Shown: positions 7,947 through 15,289 of the stretch, in pieces
Layout: every line of letters begins with the position of its first letter
Position numbering within the stretch: the first letter of the stretch is position 1
Assembly: GCF_900111005.1 (NCBI RefSeq)
Contig: NZ_FOFV01000010.1
Coordinates: 186,001 to 250,000 of the forward strand
DNA: 64,000 bases
Source: Lentzea albida
GTDB taxonomy: Bacteria > Actinomycetota > Actinomycetes > Mycobacteriales > Pseudonocardiaceae
Direction: 5' to 3'
Notes under the pieces: model-generated
Told to the model about the DNA's origin: nothing
Databases searched by the model: none
What the model saw: only the letters and a program-made list of their open reading frames with translations
Position numbers and translations under genes: made by a program

Positions 7947-8363
7947 TCAGGGGATCTGGACGCCGGGCCGGCACGCGGGGCACAGACCCCGGTGCAGGAC
8001 CTCGGTCTCGTCGACGCGGAACCCGTGCGCCTGCGGGAGGTGCTGCGGGGTGACGGCCGGTTCGACGTCGGCCAGCGCGCCGCACTCCCGGCACAGCACG
8101 TGGTCGTGGTCGTGGCCGCGCAGCTCGAACAGCGCCCGCGGCCCCGTCTCGATCCGGCGTACCAGCAGTGCCTCCGACAACGCCGTCAGCACGTCGTAGA
8201 CGGCCTGCGTGGAGACGGAACCCAGGTCCTCGCGCACGACCCGCGCGAGGTGTTCCGCGTCCGAGTGCGGGTGCCGTTCCAGAGCGACCAGCACCGCGAT
8301 CCGTTGCTTCGTCACCCTCAGCGAGGCCCCGCGCAGGGCGGCGACCGGGTCTGCTGCGACCAC
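7947..8363 (-). CDS. catR: Fur-family peroxide-responsive repressor (CatR/PerR/FurA type)
   Basis: Metal-dependent repressor of about 138 residues. A winged-helix N-terminal half (LRVTKQRIAVLVALERHPH, then STQAVYDVLTAL as the recognition region) is followed by a metal-binding half with HDHDHVLCRECG and CPAC, the two CxxC motifs of a structural zinc site. I place the start at GTG 8363 because GGAG is five bases upstream; a GTG two codons earlier (8369) abuts the GGAG. It is the first gene of an operon with the catalase. A TAGGA-C-TCCTA repeat lies just upstream (8380-8390), the likely self-operator. Confidence 0.9.
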   Translation of the reverse strand: MVAADPVAALRGASLRVTKQRIAVLVALERHPHSDAEHLARVVREDLGSVSTQAVYDVLTALSEALLVRRIETGPRALFELRGHDHDHVLCRECGALADVEPAVTPQHLPQAHGFRVDETEVLHRGLCPACRPGVQIP

Positions 8364-8379
8364 GTACACTCCAAGTAGT

Positions 8380-8390
8380 TAGGACTCCTA
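8380..8390. promoter_or_regulatory. Fur-like inverted repeat TAGGA-C-TCCTA
   Basis: An 11-base palindrome with one central base in the intergenic region between catR-katA (leftward) and the MOSC gene (rightward). The 42 bases from 8374 align without gaps to the 42 bases from 9841, upstream of the protoglobin operon, with 29 identities, including the palindrome and a TGTGGCA-GCTG block after it. The layout suggests one regulator, most simply CatR, controls both promoters. Confidence 0.55.
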
Positions 8391-8452
8391 GCCACACTGT
8401 GGCATGCTGGGTGCCCCGAAGACAAGAACGGTTCCAGGAACGAGGTCCTCCC

Positions 8453-9130
8453 ATGAGCGGTGCGCACGTGTCGGTCGTGTCGACGGGGGTGGTGCGGCCG
8501 TTGCCGTGGCGCGGCCGCCCGGTGGCCTCCGCGATCGCGAAGTCACCCGTGTCCGGGGCCGTCGAGGTCGGTCCGCTCGGGCTGGCGGGCGACGAGCAGG
8601 GCGACCGCGAGAACCACGGCGGGCCCGACAAGGCGGTGCTGCTCTACCCCGGCGAGCACTACGCGGCCTGGGCGGACGAGGTCGGTCCGCTCGCCACGCC
8701 CGCGTTCGGCGAGAACCTCACGACGTCCGGACTGCTGGAGAGCGACGTCGTGCTCGGATCGGTCTACTCGGTCGGATCGGTGTTGCTGCAGGTCACCCAG
8801 CCCCGCCGGCCCTGCTACAAGCTCGCGGCGCACCACGGGGTCAAGGACATGGCCGTGCGCACCCAGAACACGGGCCGCACCGGCTTCTACTGCCGGGTCC
8901 TCCGGCCGGGACGCCTCGCGGCGGGGGACGCGCTGGAGCTCACGACCAGGCCGTCGCACGGGATCACCGCGGCCGAGGTGCACCGCGTGCTCAACGTCGA
9001 CCGCGACGACGAGGTCGCCGTGCGCCGGCTGCTCCGGCACGCCCGCGTGCTGCCCGAGTCGTGGGTGAAGTCGTTGCGCCGCAGGGTCGACGGCGACCTG
9101 GAGGACCAGGCCGCGCGGCTGGGAGGCTGA
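8453..9130 (+). CDS. MOSC domain-containing protein (YiiM-like)
   Basis: A 225-residue soluble protein with the MOSC beta-barrel found at the C terminus of molybdenum-cofactor sulfurases. Visible features are the N-terminal VSTGVVRPLPW, the conserved LAGDEQGDRENHGGPDKAVLLY segment around residues 45-65, GENLTTSG, and the family cysteine in QPRRPCYKLA. The C-terminal 60 residues (ITAAEVHRVLNVDRDDEVAV) match the 3-alpha domain of YiiM proteins, which reduce N-hydroxylated compounds with Moco. GAGG precedes ATG 8453. It is divergent from catR across the Fur-like repeat, so it may be part of the peroxide response. Confidence 0.87.
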   Translation: MSGAHVSVVSTGVVRPLPWRGRPVASAIAKSPVSGAVEVGPLGLAGDEQGDRENHGGPDKAVLLYPGEHYAAWADEVGPLATPAFGENLTTSGLLESDVVLGSVYSVGSVLLQVTQPRRPCYKLAAHHGVKDMAVRTQNTGRTGFYCRVLRPGRLAAGDALELTTRPSHGITAAEVHRVLNVDRDDEVAVRRLLRHARVLPESWVKSLRRRVDGDLEDQAARLGG

Positions 9131-9133
9131 GCC

Positions 9134-9760
9134 TCAGCCGCGCCTGCGCCGGGTCGGCGCGTCGGCCGGTTCGTGTTCCGGGCAGTCCGTGCGGAGCCCG
9201 TTCAGCGGCAACGGCATGCGCAGCAGGTGGCAGTGGTGGGGTGCGTCCGGTTCGGGGTACTCGTCGCGCCCGAAGAACCGGCACGTCGTGCACATGCGCG
9301 TCACGCTCACCACGCCCGCGCGGTGCAGGTCGGCGATCGCGCGCAGCACCGTGTGCAGCGTGACCGCCTTGTCCTGCTCGGAGATCCCCGCGAGCGCCGC
9401 CGTCAGCGGATCGTCCCAGGACGACAGTCCACGTGCGACCTCCTCACCGGTGCCGGTCAGCGCCAGCGTGCGCCGGCGGCCGTCCGTCCCCGGTGAGCGG
9501 GTCACGAGTTCCTTGCGCTCCAACGCGGTCACCGCGTCGGACATCGTAGGCGTCGTCACGTCGAACTCGGCCGCGAGCGCGGCCACCTCGCCGCGCGGCT
9601 GCGACCGGCGGGACAGCGCGAGCACCACCTGCTGCTGCAACGGCGACAGCCCGTGCTCCCGCGCCGTGCGCTGGGCCAGTGAACGCATGCCGTGCCCGAG
9701 CCGCTCGAGCGCGTCGGCCAGCCGCCGGTCGAGCCCGGCCGTGCCGTCGGTGTCTGTCAT
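9134..9760 (-). CDS. MarR-family regulator with Cys/His-rich C-terminal tail
   Basis: A 208-residue winged-helix regulator. The MarR core covers about residues 10-145: LSPLQQQVVLALSRR, then the recognition region EFDVTTPTMSDAVTALERKELV and the wing SPGTDGRRRTLALT. Unlike ordinary MarR proteins it continues about 50 residues with MCTTCRFFG, HHCHL and DCPEH, giving four cysteines and several histidines that could hold zinc or an iron-sulfur cluster. ATG 9760 is preceded by GAGGCGGA; longer frames upstream lack support. It is divergent from the protoglobin-redoxin operon, which it may control in response to redox or nitrosative stress (inference). Confidence 0.85.
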   Translation of the reverse strand: MTDTDGTAGLDRRLADALERLGHGMRSLAQRTAREHGLSPLQQQVVLALSRRSQPRGEVAALAAEFDVTTPTMSDAVTALERKELVTRSPGTDGRRRTLALTGTGEEVARGLSSWDDPLTAALAGISEQDKAVTLHTVLRAIADLHRAGVVSVTRMCTTCRFFGRDEYPEPDAPHHCHLLRMPLPLNGLRTDCPEHEPADAPTRRRRG

Positions 9761-9844
9761 GCGTTCCGCCTCGCCAGTGGGACTTTCCACGGCGATCGTA
9801 CGTGCATTCCCCGTTGAGACCTGGATCACCCATCTGAATAAGTT

Positions 9845-9859
9845 GGTAGGAGTCCTACC
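9845..9859. promoter_or_regulatory. 7-1-7 Fur-like operator upstream of the protoglobin operon
   Basis: GGTAGGA-G-TCCTACC, a perfect 7-1-7 inverted repeat with one central base, the geometry of Fur/PerR boxes. It lies 62 bases before the protoglobin start and 85 bases before the divergent MarR start. Its core and flanks repeat those at 8380-8390 next to catR. Confidence 0.6.
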
Positions 9860-9920
9860 TAGTTTGTGGCACGCTGTGGACATCCCCACCGCGGAACTCC
9901 GACATCGCGAAGGAAGCGAC

Positions 9921-10511
9921 ATGACGTCTCCCGAACCCGTCCCGGGCTACACCCACGACGACCCCGGCCTCGCGCCGTCGCCGGTCACGCCGGCGGACCT
10001 CGCGCTGCTGAAGGCGAGCGTCCTGTTCGGACCGGCGGACGAGGAGGCGCTGCGCCTGGCCGGTGAGGTCCTCAGTGGACAGATCGAGCAGGTGCTGGAC
10101 GTCTGGTACGGGTTCGTCGGCTCCCACCCGCACCTCGTGGCCTACTTCTCCACGCCGGACGGCACGCCGATCGACGACTACCTGGCGCGGGTGCGGGCGA
10201 GGTTCGCCCGCTGGATCGCCGACACCTGCACGCGCCCGTACGACGAGCGCTGGCTCGCCTACCAGCAGGAGATCGCCCTGCGGCACACCGAGCCGAAGAA
10301 GAACCAGACCGACCACGCCGATTCGGTGCCGCACATCCCGTTGCGCCACATCATCGCGTTCATCTACCCGATCACCGCGACCATCCGGCCGTTCCTCGCC
10401 GCAGGTGGCCACGACGCCGAGCAGGTCGATGCCATGCACCAGGCCTGGTTCAAGGCCGTCACGCTGCAGGTCGCGCTCTGGTCGCAGCCCTACGCCGGCC
10501 GGGCCTGGTGA
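9921..10511 (+). CDS. Protoglobin-family haem protein
   Basis: A single-domain globin of 196 residues. The signature is the stretch with RWLAYQQEIALRH, then KKNQTDHAD and HIPLRHIIAFIYP at about residues 110-150; it includes the proximal histidine region and matches the protoglobin/globin-coupled-sensor family, but no signalling domain follows. Such proteins bind O2, CO or NO and some catalyse peroxide or carbene-type chemistry. ATG 9921 has AAGGAAG seven bases upstream. It leads a cluster with a redoxin and an AhpD-like protein, pointing to oxidative or nitrosative stress defence. Confidence 0.88.
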   Translation: MTSPEPVPGYTHDDPGLAPSPVTPADLALLKASVLFGPADEEALRLAGEVLSGQIEQVLDVWYGFVGSHPHLVAYFSTPDGTPIDDYLARVRARFARWIADTCTRPYDERWLAYQQEIALRHTEPKKNQTDHADSVPHIPLRHIIAFIYPITATIRPFLAAGGHDAEQVDAMHQAWFKAVTLQVALWSQPYAGRAW

Positions 10512-10515
10512 GACC

Positions 10516-11043
10516 GTGAGCCTCCTGCTGTCCCCGTCGAGCGGGCTGCTCACGCCCGCGATGCCCTGGGAGACCACCGAATGGTTCAACAGCGAGCCGT
10601 TGAACCTGGCCCAGCTGCACGGCCGCGTCGTGGTCCTCGAAGCGTTCCAGATGCTCTGCCCGAGCTGCGTCAGCCACGCCCTCCCACAGGCCGTGCGGCT
10701 GTCCAGGACCTTCGGTGACGAACTGGCCGTCATCGGCCTGCACACCGTGTTCGAACACCACAGGGCCATGACCCCGACGAGCCTCGAGGCGTTCCTGCAC
10801 GAGTACCGCATCCCGTTCCCGGTCGGCGTCGACGCGCTGCGCAGCGCGCACCCGGCGCCGGTCACCTTCAGCCGCTACCGCATGCAGGGCACGCCCACCA
10901 CGGTCCTCATCGACCGCGACGGCATGCTGCGCGGCCAGAAACTCGGCCCGGTCGACGACATGTCGCTCGCCTCGGCCGTCACCAGGTTGCTCGACGGCGC
11001 CGTCCCTCCCGCGGTCTGCGCCCTCGACGGCACCTGCACCTGA
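10516..11043 (+). CDS. Thioredoxin-fold redoxin (TlpA/AhpC-TSA type)
   Basis: A 175-residue thioredoxin-fold protein without signal peptide. The catalytic pair is in FQMLCPSCVSHALPQ near residue 55, and a cis-proline loop follows in MQGTPTTVLIDRDG around residue 125. The extreme C terminus adds two further cysteines (VCALDGTC). GTG 10516 starts five bases after the globin stop; ATG 10561 is an alternative. The arrangement with a globin and an AhpD-like protein suggests peroxide or thiol redox chemistry. Confidence 0.83.
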   Translation: MSLLLSPSSGLLTPAMPWETTEWFNSEPLNLAQLHGRVVVLEAFQMLCPSCVSHALPQAVRLSRTFGDELAVIGLHTVFEHHRAMTPTSLEAFLHEYRIPFPVGVDALRSAHPAPVTFSRYRMQGTPTTVLIDRDGMLRGQKLGPVDDMSLASAVTRLLDGAVPPAVCALDGTCT

Positions 11044-11071
11044 TCACACCCCAACACGAAGGAGAACCACC

Positions 11072-11611
11072 ATGTCCCGCGTCGAACTCACCAACCCCGA
11101 CCAGATCACCGACGAGCGCGCCGAGACCCTCGCGCAGATCAAGGGAGCCTTCGGCGTCGTGCCGAACATGTTCAAGGCCGTCGCCCACTCGCCCGCCGCG
11201 CTGACCAGCATGTGGGCCCAGTTCGGCGCACTGGGCAAGGGCGCGCTCGGCGCCAAGCTCGGTGAGATGGTCGCCGTGGCCGTCGCCGACCGGAACCGCT
11301 GCGACTACTGCCTCTCCGCGCACACCATGCTCGGCAAGAAGGCCGGTGCCACCGCCGAGGAGATGAGCAACGCGCAGAGCGGCAGGTCCGACGACCCGCG
11401 TGCCGCCGCGGTGCTCACCCTGGCCACCGCCCTGGTCGAGAAGCGCGGCCAGATCGCCGACACCGACGTCCAGGCCGCGCGCGACGCCGGGCTGAGCCAG
11501 GAGGAGATCGTGGAGACGGTGGCGCACGTGGCCCTGAACGTGTTCACCAACTACATCAACGTCGCCCTGGACGTCCCGGTCGACTTCACCCGCGTCGCCC
11601 TGACCCGCTGA
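11072..11611 (+). CDS. Carboxymuconolactone decarboxylase / AhpD-like alkylhydroperoxidase
   Basis: A 179-residue all-helical protein of the CMD superfamily. The redox motif CDYCLSAHTMLGKKAG (CxxCxxxH) at about residues 78-93 is that of AhpD-type peroxidases rather than true decarboxylases. An upstream half (IKGAFGVVPNMFKAVAHSP) matches the PA2846/YciW-like uncharacterised peroxidase subgroup. GAAGGAGAA precedes ATG 11072 at good spacing. It closes the globin-redoxin cluster, so a role in peroxide or organic hydroperoxide removal is likely. Confidence 0.88.
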   Translation: MSRVELTNPDQITDERAETLAQIKGAFGVVPNMFKAVAHSPAALTSMWAQFGALGKGALGAKLGEMVAVAVADRNRCDYCLSAHTMLGKKAGATAEEMSNAQSGRSDDPRAAAVLTLATALVEKRGQIADTDVQAARDAGLSQEEIVETVAHVALNVFTNYINVALDVPVDFTRVALTR

Positions 11612-11736
11612 CGCGACGGACGAGCCCGGCATGCTGGCGGTGCCGCGACACCGCCGCAACCGGGCTCTCGTCCGAAAGTACGAGATGCCGATCCGCTGTG
11701 GTGCAACGACTTCCAGGCGCTCCTACGGTCGTGATC

Positions 11737-12189
11737 ATGACTACTGCAACGGGCAGGACCACGCCGCCGGGCACCGTCGTCGCGGCGTTCGTCGGATTCC
11801 TCGTGTCGTGCGTCTTCGCGGTGACGTCCGTGGGCGTCCTAGTGGGCACGCGCGACGACCTGGTCGACGCGCTGAGGTCGTCGGGGACGTCGATGACCGA
11901 GGAGCAGCTGCAGAGCGCGGCCACCGTCACCCAGGTGACCTTCGCGACCATCGCGGTGGTGATCGCGCTGGTCCAGCTGTGGCTCGCGTTCAAACTCCGG
12001 TCGGGCCGCAACTGGGCCAGGGTGCTGCTGACCGTGTTCACCGTGTTCCAGGTGGGGTCGCTGTTCGTCGGCGAGGGGTCGGCGACGCTCCCGGCGTACG
12101 GGGGCGCGGCGGTGGCGGCACTGGCGGTGATCGCGAGTTACCTGCCGGCGTCCAACGTCTACTTCGACACCGTCAAGAGGGCGGGGTAA
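11737..12189 (+). CDS. Small four-helix membrane protein of unknown function
   Basis: A 150-residue protein I do not recognise. Four hydrophobic segments are visible: FVGFLVSCVFAVTSVGVLVG, VTFATIAVVIALVQLWLAF, VLLTVFTVFQVGSLFVG and GAAVAALAVIASYLPA; a soluble loop of about 35 residues links helices 1 and 2. No Shine-Dalgarno precedes ATG 11737, but TACGGT (11724-11729) lies seven bases upstream, the spacing of a -10 box for a leaderless transcript. It sits 32 bases upstream of a sensor kinase in the same direction and may be part of that stimulus pathway. Confidence 0.65.
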   Translation: MTTATGRTTPPGTVVAAFVGFLVSCVFAVTSVGVLVGTRDDLVDALRSSGTSMTEEQLQSAATVTQVTFATIAVVIALVQLWLAFKLRSGRNWARVLLTVFTVFQVGSLFVGEGSATLPAYGGAAVAALAVIASYLPASNVYFDTVKRAG

Positions 12190-12221
12190 CCGGTCGGGGG
12201 AGCGGGCGCGAGAATGCCGGT

Positions 12222-13352
12222 ATGACCGGAACACCGGCGCGGCGCAGCGTGTTCGTGGCGGAGGTCGTCGCGCTCGCGTCGGCGGTGGTCGCGGACGCCG
12301 TGCTCGCGGTCGACGGGGACGCCCCGCGAGGCGTGCTGGGGCCGTTGCTGACGATGGTCGTGCCGTACGCGGGGGAGGCCGCCGCGGTTCTCGCGGTGCT
12401 GCGGCGCAGGTTCCCCCGCAGGATCGAACTGCTGGCGGGCGCGGTGATCGCGCTCTCGCTCGCCGGGACCGCGGTCGCGGGGCTCGTGGAACGGGCTCCC
12501 GTGCGACCGCCGGTGACGGAGGTGCTGGCGGTGCTGTTGCTGGCCGCCGCCGGATGCCGCCGGCTCCCTCCTGCGCGGGCGGCGGTGCTCGCCACCGCCG
12601 CCTGCGTCACCGTCGTGCTCGCCCCGGTCGTGCGCTACGGCCTGGACTCGCTGTTCCCGGTCGCCGCCGCGCTGGCGTGGGGCGCCGCGCTGGCGCTGGG
12701 CCTGATCCTGCGCGACGCCGACGCCCGGCACCGCCGCGAGCTGGACCGCGTCCGCAACGAGGACAGGCTGCAGCTCGCCAGGGACCTCCACGACCTGGTG
12801 GCGCACCACGTCACCGGCATCGTGGTCCGGACCCGCGCGGCCCAGGCGGTGCCCTCCCAGGACCCCGCCGAGGTCTACGACGAGATCGAGCACGCGGCGG
12901 CCGAGGCGCTGACCGCGACGCGCGGACTCGTCGGCGTGCTGCGCAGCGACGCACCGCTGCCGTCGCCGAGCCTGGTGCTGGGCGACGTCGTGCGCGCGGC
13001 GGCGGGGGAGACGCCGGTGCACATCTCCGACGAGATCGAGGCCATGAGGTTGCCGCCCCAGGTCTCCGTTGCGCTGCACCGGGTTCTGATGGAGGCGCTG
13101 ACCAACGCCCGGCGCCACTCCCGTGCCACGTCCACGTGGGTGGCCGTGCGTTCCGAGGAGGGAGATCTGGTGCTGGAGGTCGACAACGACGGCGTGCCGG
13201 CCGGCGCACCGGCCGAAGGCGGGCACGGCATCGCCGGCATGACCGAGCGGATCACCGCGCTGGGCGGTGAGCTCACCGCGGGCCCGCACGGCGACGGCTG
13301 GCGGGTGACCGCGCGCGTGCCGGAGGACTTCGACCCGCCGAGGGGGATCTGA
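12222..13352 (+). CDS. NarL-type sensor histidine kinase (HisKA_3)
   Basis: Membrane sensor kinase of 376 residues. About five hydrophobic segments fill the first 165 residues with very short loops and no obvious extracellular domain. The dimerisation and phosphorylation helix carries DRLQLARDLHDLVAHHVTG (H-box) near residue 190, and the ATPase domain has EALTNARRHS (N-box) and GHGIAGMTERITALGG (G-box). It overlaps the response-regulator ATG by one base. No Shine-Dalgarno is visible; GAGAAT (12210-12215) six bases before the ATG could be a -10 for a leaderless message. Signal unknown. Confidence 0.9.
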   Translation: MTGTPARRSVFVAEVVALASAVVADAVLAVDGDAPRGVLGPLLTMVVPYAGEAAAVLAVLRRRFPRRIELLAGAVIALSLAGTAVAGLVERAPVRPPVTEVLAVLLLAAAGCRRLPPARAAVLATAACVTVVLAPVVRYGLDSLFPVAAALAWGAALALGLILRDADARHRRELDRVRNEDRLQLARDLHDLVAHHVTGIVVRTRAAQAVPSQDPAEVYDEIEHAAAEALTATRGLVGVLRSDAPLPSPSLVLGDVVRAAAGETPVHISDEIEAMRLPPQVSVALHRVLMEALTNARRHSRATSTWVAVRSEEGDLVLEVDNDGVPAGAPAEGGHGIAGMTERITALGGELTAGPHGDGWRVTARVPEDFDPPRGI

Positions 13353-13993
13353 TGACGATCCGCGTGCTGATCGCCGACGACCAGACCCTCGTGCGCACCG
13401 GCTTCCGGCTGGTCCTCGACGCCGAGCCCGGCATCGAGGTGATCAGCGAGGCGGCCGACGGCGAGGCCGCGGTCCGCCTGGCGCGCCGGTTGCGCCCGGA
13501 CGTGACGCTGATGGACATCCGGATGCCGAAGCTCGACGGGTTGCGGGCGACCGAGCTGCTGGCGGGGCCGGGCGTCGAGGACCCGTTGCGGGTGCTGGTC
13601 GTGACCACCTACGACGTCGACGAGAACGTCTACGCGGCGCTGCTCGCCGGAGCGTGCGGGTTCCTGGTCAAGGACGCGCGGCCGCGGTTGCTGGTGGAGG
13701 CGGTGCACGCGGCGGTCAGGGGAGAGGCGCTGGTCTCGCCCGCCGTCACGGTGCGGCTGCTCGCGCACTTCACCGCGGGCGGCGAGCGCGGCGCGGGCAC
13801 CCCGCTGACCGGTCGCGAGCTCGACGTCGTGCTGGCGGTGGGCCGCGGCCTGACCAACGCCGAGATCGCCGAACACCTGAACATCTCGTTGTCCACGGTG
13901 AAGACGCACGTCACCAACGCCGGCGGCAAGATCGGCGCGCGCAACCGCACCGAGATCGCCATCTGGGCCTGGCGGGGCGGCCTGCTCAGGTGA
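13352..13993 (+). CDS. NarL/FixJ-family response regulator
   Basis: Partner of the preceding kinase, 213 residues. The receiver domain has the acidic pair IADD at residues 7-10 and the phosphoacceptor Asp55 in VTLMDIRMPK, with Thr and Lys switch residues in VVTTYDVD and LVKDARP. A LuxR-type HTH follows: LTGRELDVVLAVGRGLTNAEIAEHLNIS is split around the turn, with STVKTHVTNAGGKIGARNR as the recognition helix. The KTHVTN-AGGKIG reading differs slightly from the usual KTHVSRILAKLG. Its 3' end overlaps the convergent RDD gene by eight bases. Confidence 0.93.
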   Translation: MTIRVLIADDQTLVRTGFRLVLDAEPGIEVISEAADGEAAVRLARRLRPDVTLMDIRMPKLDGLRATELLAGPGVEDPLRVLVVTTYDVDENVYAALLAGACGFLVKDARPRLLVEAVHAAVRGEALVSPAVTVRLLAHFTAGGERGAGTPLTGRELDVVLAVGRGLTNAEIAEHLNISLSTVKTHVTNAGGKIGARNRTEIAIWAWRGGLLR

Positions 13994-14441
13994 CGCGCCG
14001 CACGACCGTGCCCGCGACCAGGTCCCCGAGCCGCTGGTTGCGCGGCGTCACGGCGATCAGCACCGCGCCGACCAGCCCCAGCAGCAACCCGTCCACGGCC
14101 ATCAGCAGCCACCGCACGAAGTAGTCGCGCAACGACGGCTCGCCGCCGCGCAGGGTCGTGATCTTCAGCCCGAGCCACCGCATCGCCGGGGTCGAGCCGC
14201 CGTGCCGGTACGGGTACCAGATCTCGAGCCACAGCACCCCGAGCAGCGACACGGCGGCCACCGCCACCAGCGGCGCGTAGGTGAAGACCTCCTTCGGTGC
14301 GCCGAGCTTGATCAGCGGCAGCGACACGAGGACACCGAGGACCAGGCCCAGCACGGCGGCGACGCACAGCAGGGCGAACTCGATGACGTGCTGCCAGTAG
14401 CGGCGCAGGACGATCGAGCGGGCATCCGCGTCAAAGGCCAC
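13986..14441 (-). CDS. RDD-family membrane protein
   Basis: A 151-residue integral membrane protein with the RDD fold: helix 1 HVIEFALLCVAAVLGLVLG, helix 2 with FTYAPLVAVAAVSLLGVLWL, the conserved GGSTPAMRWLGLKI motif, and a third helix VRWLLMAVDGLLLGLVGAVL followed by RNQRLGDLVAGT. RDD proteins have been linked to Na+/H+ exchange and stress, but many are unassigned. The GTG at 14441 begins eight bases after the stop of the LacI-type sensor gene; no clear ribosome site is seen. It is the last gene of the mannan-type operon. Confidence 0.8.
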   Translation of the reverse strand: MAFDADARSIVLRRYWQHVIEFALLCVAAVLGLVLGVLVSLPLIKLGAPKEVFTYAPLVAVAAVSLLGVLWLEIWYPYRHGGSTPAMRWLGLKITTLRGGEPSLRDYFVRWLLMAVDGLLLGLVGAVLIAVTPRNQRLGDLVAGTVVRRVT

Positions 14442-14449
14442 CCGGCCAT

Positions 14450-15289
14450 CTAAGAGGACGCGGCCGCCGTCGTGCCACGCGGTACGAACCTCGCCGTCGG
14501 CGACCAGCGCGGCACGACCGGCACACCGTCGATCCGCTCCAGCACCGACTCCGCCACCGACACACCGAACTGGTGCACGTCCACGCTCATCGTCGTGAGC
14601 GCGGGGGAGGCGAGCCGGCACAACGTCGAGTCGTCCCACGCCACCAGGCTGAGGTGGTCCGGCACCGCGACCCCGAGCTCCGCGGCCGCGGCGAGTCCCG
14701 CGACCGCCATCACGTCGTTGTCGTAGAGGATCGCCGTCGGCGGCTCCGGCCCGGTGAGCAGCGCGGTGGTGAGCTTCGCGCCCGCCTCCTCGGAGTAGTC
14801 GCCCTCCACGAGCACCGGCTCCACTCCCGCTCGGGCGCACCCCGCCAGCAGTGCTTCGGTGCGGGCCCGGGTGTGCAGCAACGCCGAGGGGCCGGTGACG
14901 CGCGCGATCCGGCGGTGTCCCAGGCCGAGCAGGTGCCCGAGCGCCTCGGCGACCGGGCCCGCGTGGTCCGTGCGGACCGACGGCAGCACTGGATCGTCAC
15001 CGACGACCACCGCGGGCAGCGCGATCTCGGCCAGCACGGGCGGGCGCGGGTCGTCCGCGACCGGGTTCACCACCACGACGGCGTCGACCAGGCCGCGCGC
15101 CGCCCACCGGCGGTACGCGGCGATCTCGGCTCCGTGGTCCGCCACGACGTGCAGCAGGACGGACAGGTCGCGTTCCGCCAGCCGTTCCTCGATCCCCGCG
15201 ATGAACTCCATGAAGAACGGCTCGACGCCGAGCAGGCGGGCCGGCCGCGCGAGCACCAGCCCGACCGCGCCGGTCGGTTCAGCGGACAC
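14450..15289 (-). CDS. LacI/GalR-type sugar-sensor domain lacking the DNA-binding domain
   Basis: A 279-residue protein made only of the periplasmic-binding-protein-like effector domain of LacI/GalR regulators. It starts at TGAVGLVLARP, exactly where full-length family members resume after the hinge. Subdomain motifs include AEALGHLLGLGHRRIARVTG, AILYDNDVMAVAGLAAAAELG and PDHLSLVAWDDSTLC. No helix-turn-helix is encoded upstream in any frame because that DNA is the 3' end of the GH2 gene, which this gene overlaps by 11 bases. It has no signal peptide, so it is cytoplasmic. It may be a sugar-binding accessory protein or an antagonist of a full-length LacI regulator (inference). Confidence 0.8.
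   Translation of the reverse strand: MSAEPTGAVGLVLARPARLLGVEPFFMEFIAGIEERLAERDLSVLLHVVADHGAEIAAYRRWAARGLVDAVVVVNPVADDPRPPVLAEIALPAVVVGDDPVLPSVRTDHAGPVAEALGHLLGLGHRRIARVTGPSALLHTRARTEALLAGCARAGVEPVLVEGDYSEEAGAKLTTALLTGPEPPTAILYDNDVMAVAGLAAAAELGVAVPDHLSLVAWDDSTLCRLASPALTTMSVDVHQFGVSVAESVLERIDGVPVVPRWSPTARFVPRGTTAAASS

Noticed and set aside
8391..8403. Palindrome GCCACA-C-TGTGGC next to the catR repeat
   Set aside because: It is not kept in the second copy of the shared block (9.84 kb), so I do not treat it as a separate operator.
5668..8631. 987-residue open frame on the minus strand over LPMO, catalase and catR
   Set aside because: It crosses three recognisable genes and two control regions, with low-complexity translation and no family features.
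9761..9922. N-terminal extension of the MarR frame to 9922
   Set aside because: It would cover the Fur-like repeat and the globin start region and adds no recognisable sequence; ATG 9760 has a ribosome site and starts a normal MarR N terminus.
13352..13993. Frameshift in the HTH of the response regulator (AGGKIG instead of the usual LAKLG)
   Set aside because: The frame continues correctly through the last helix to a normal stop, so it is a substitution rather than a frameshift.
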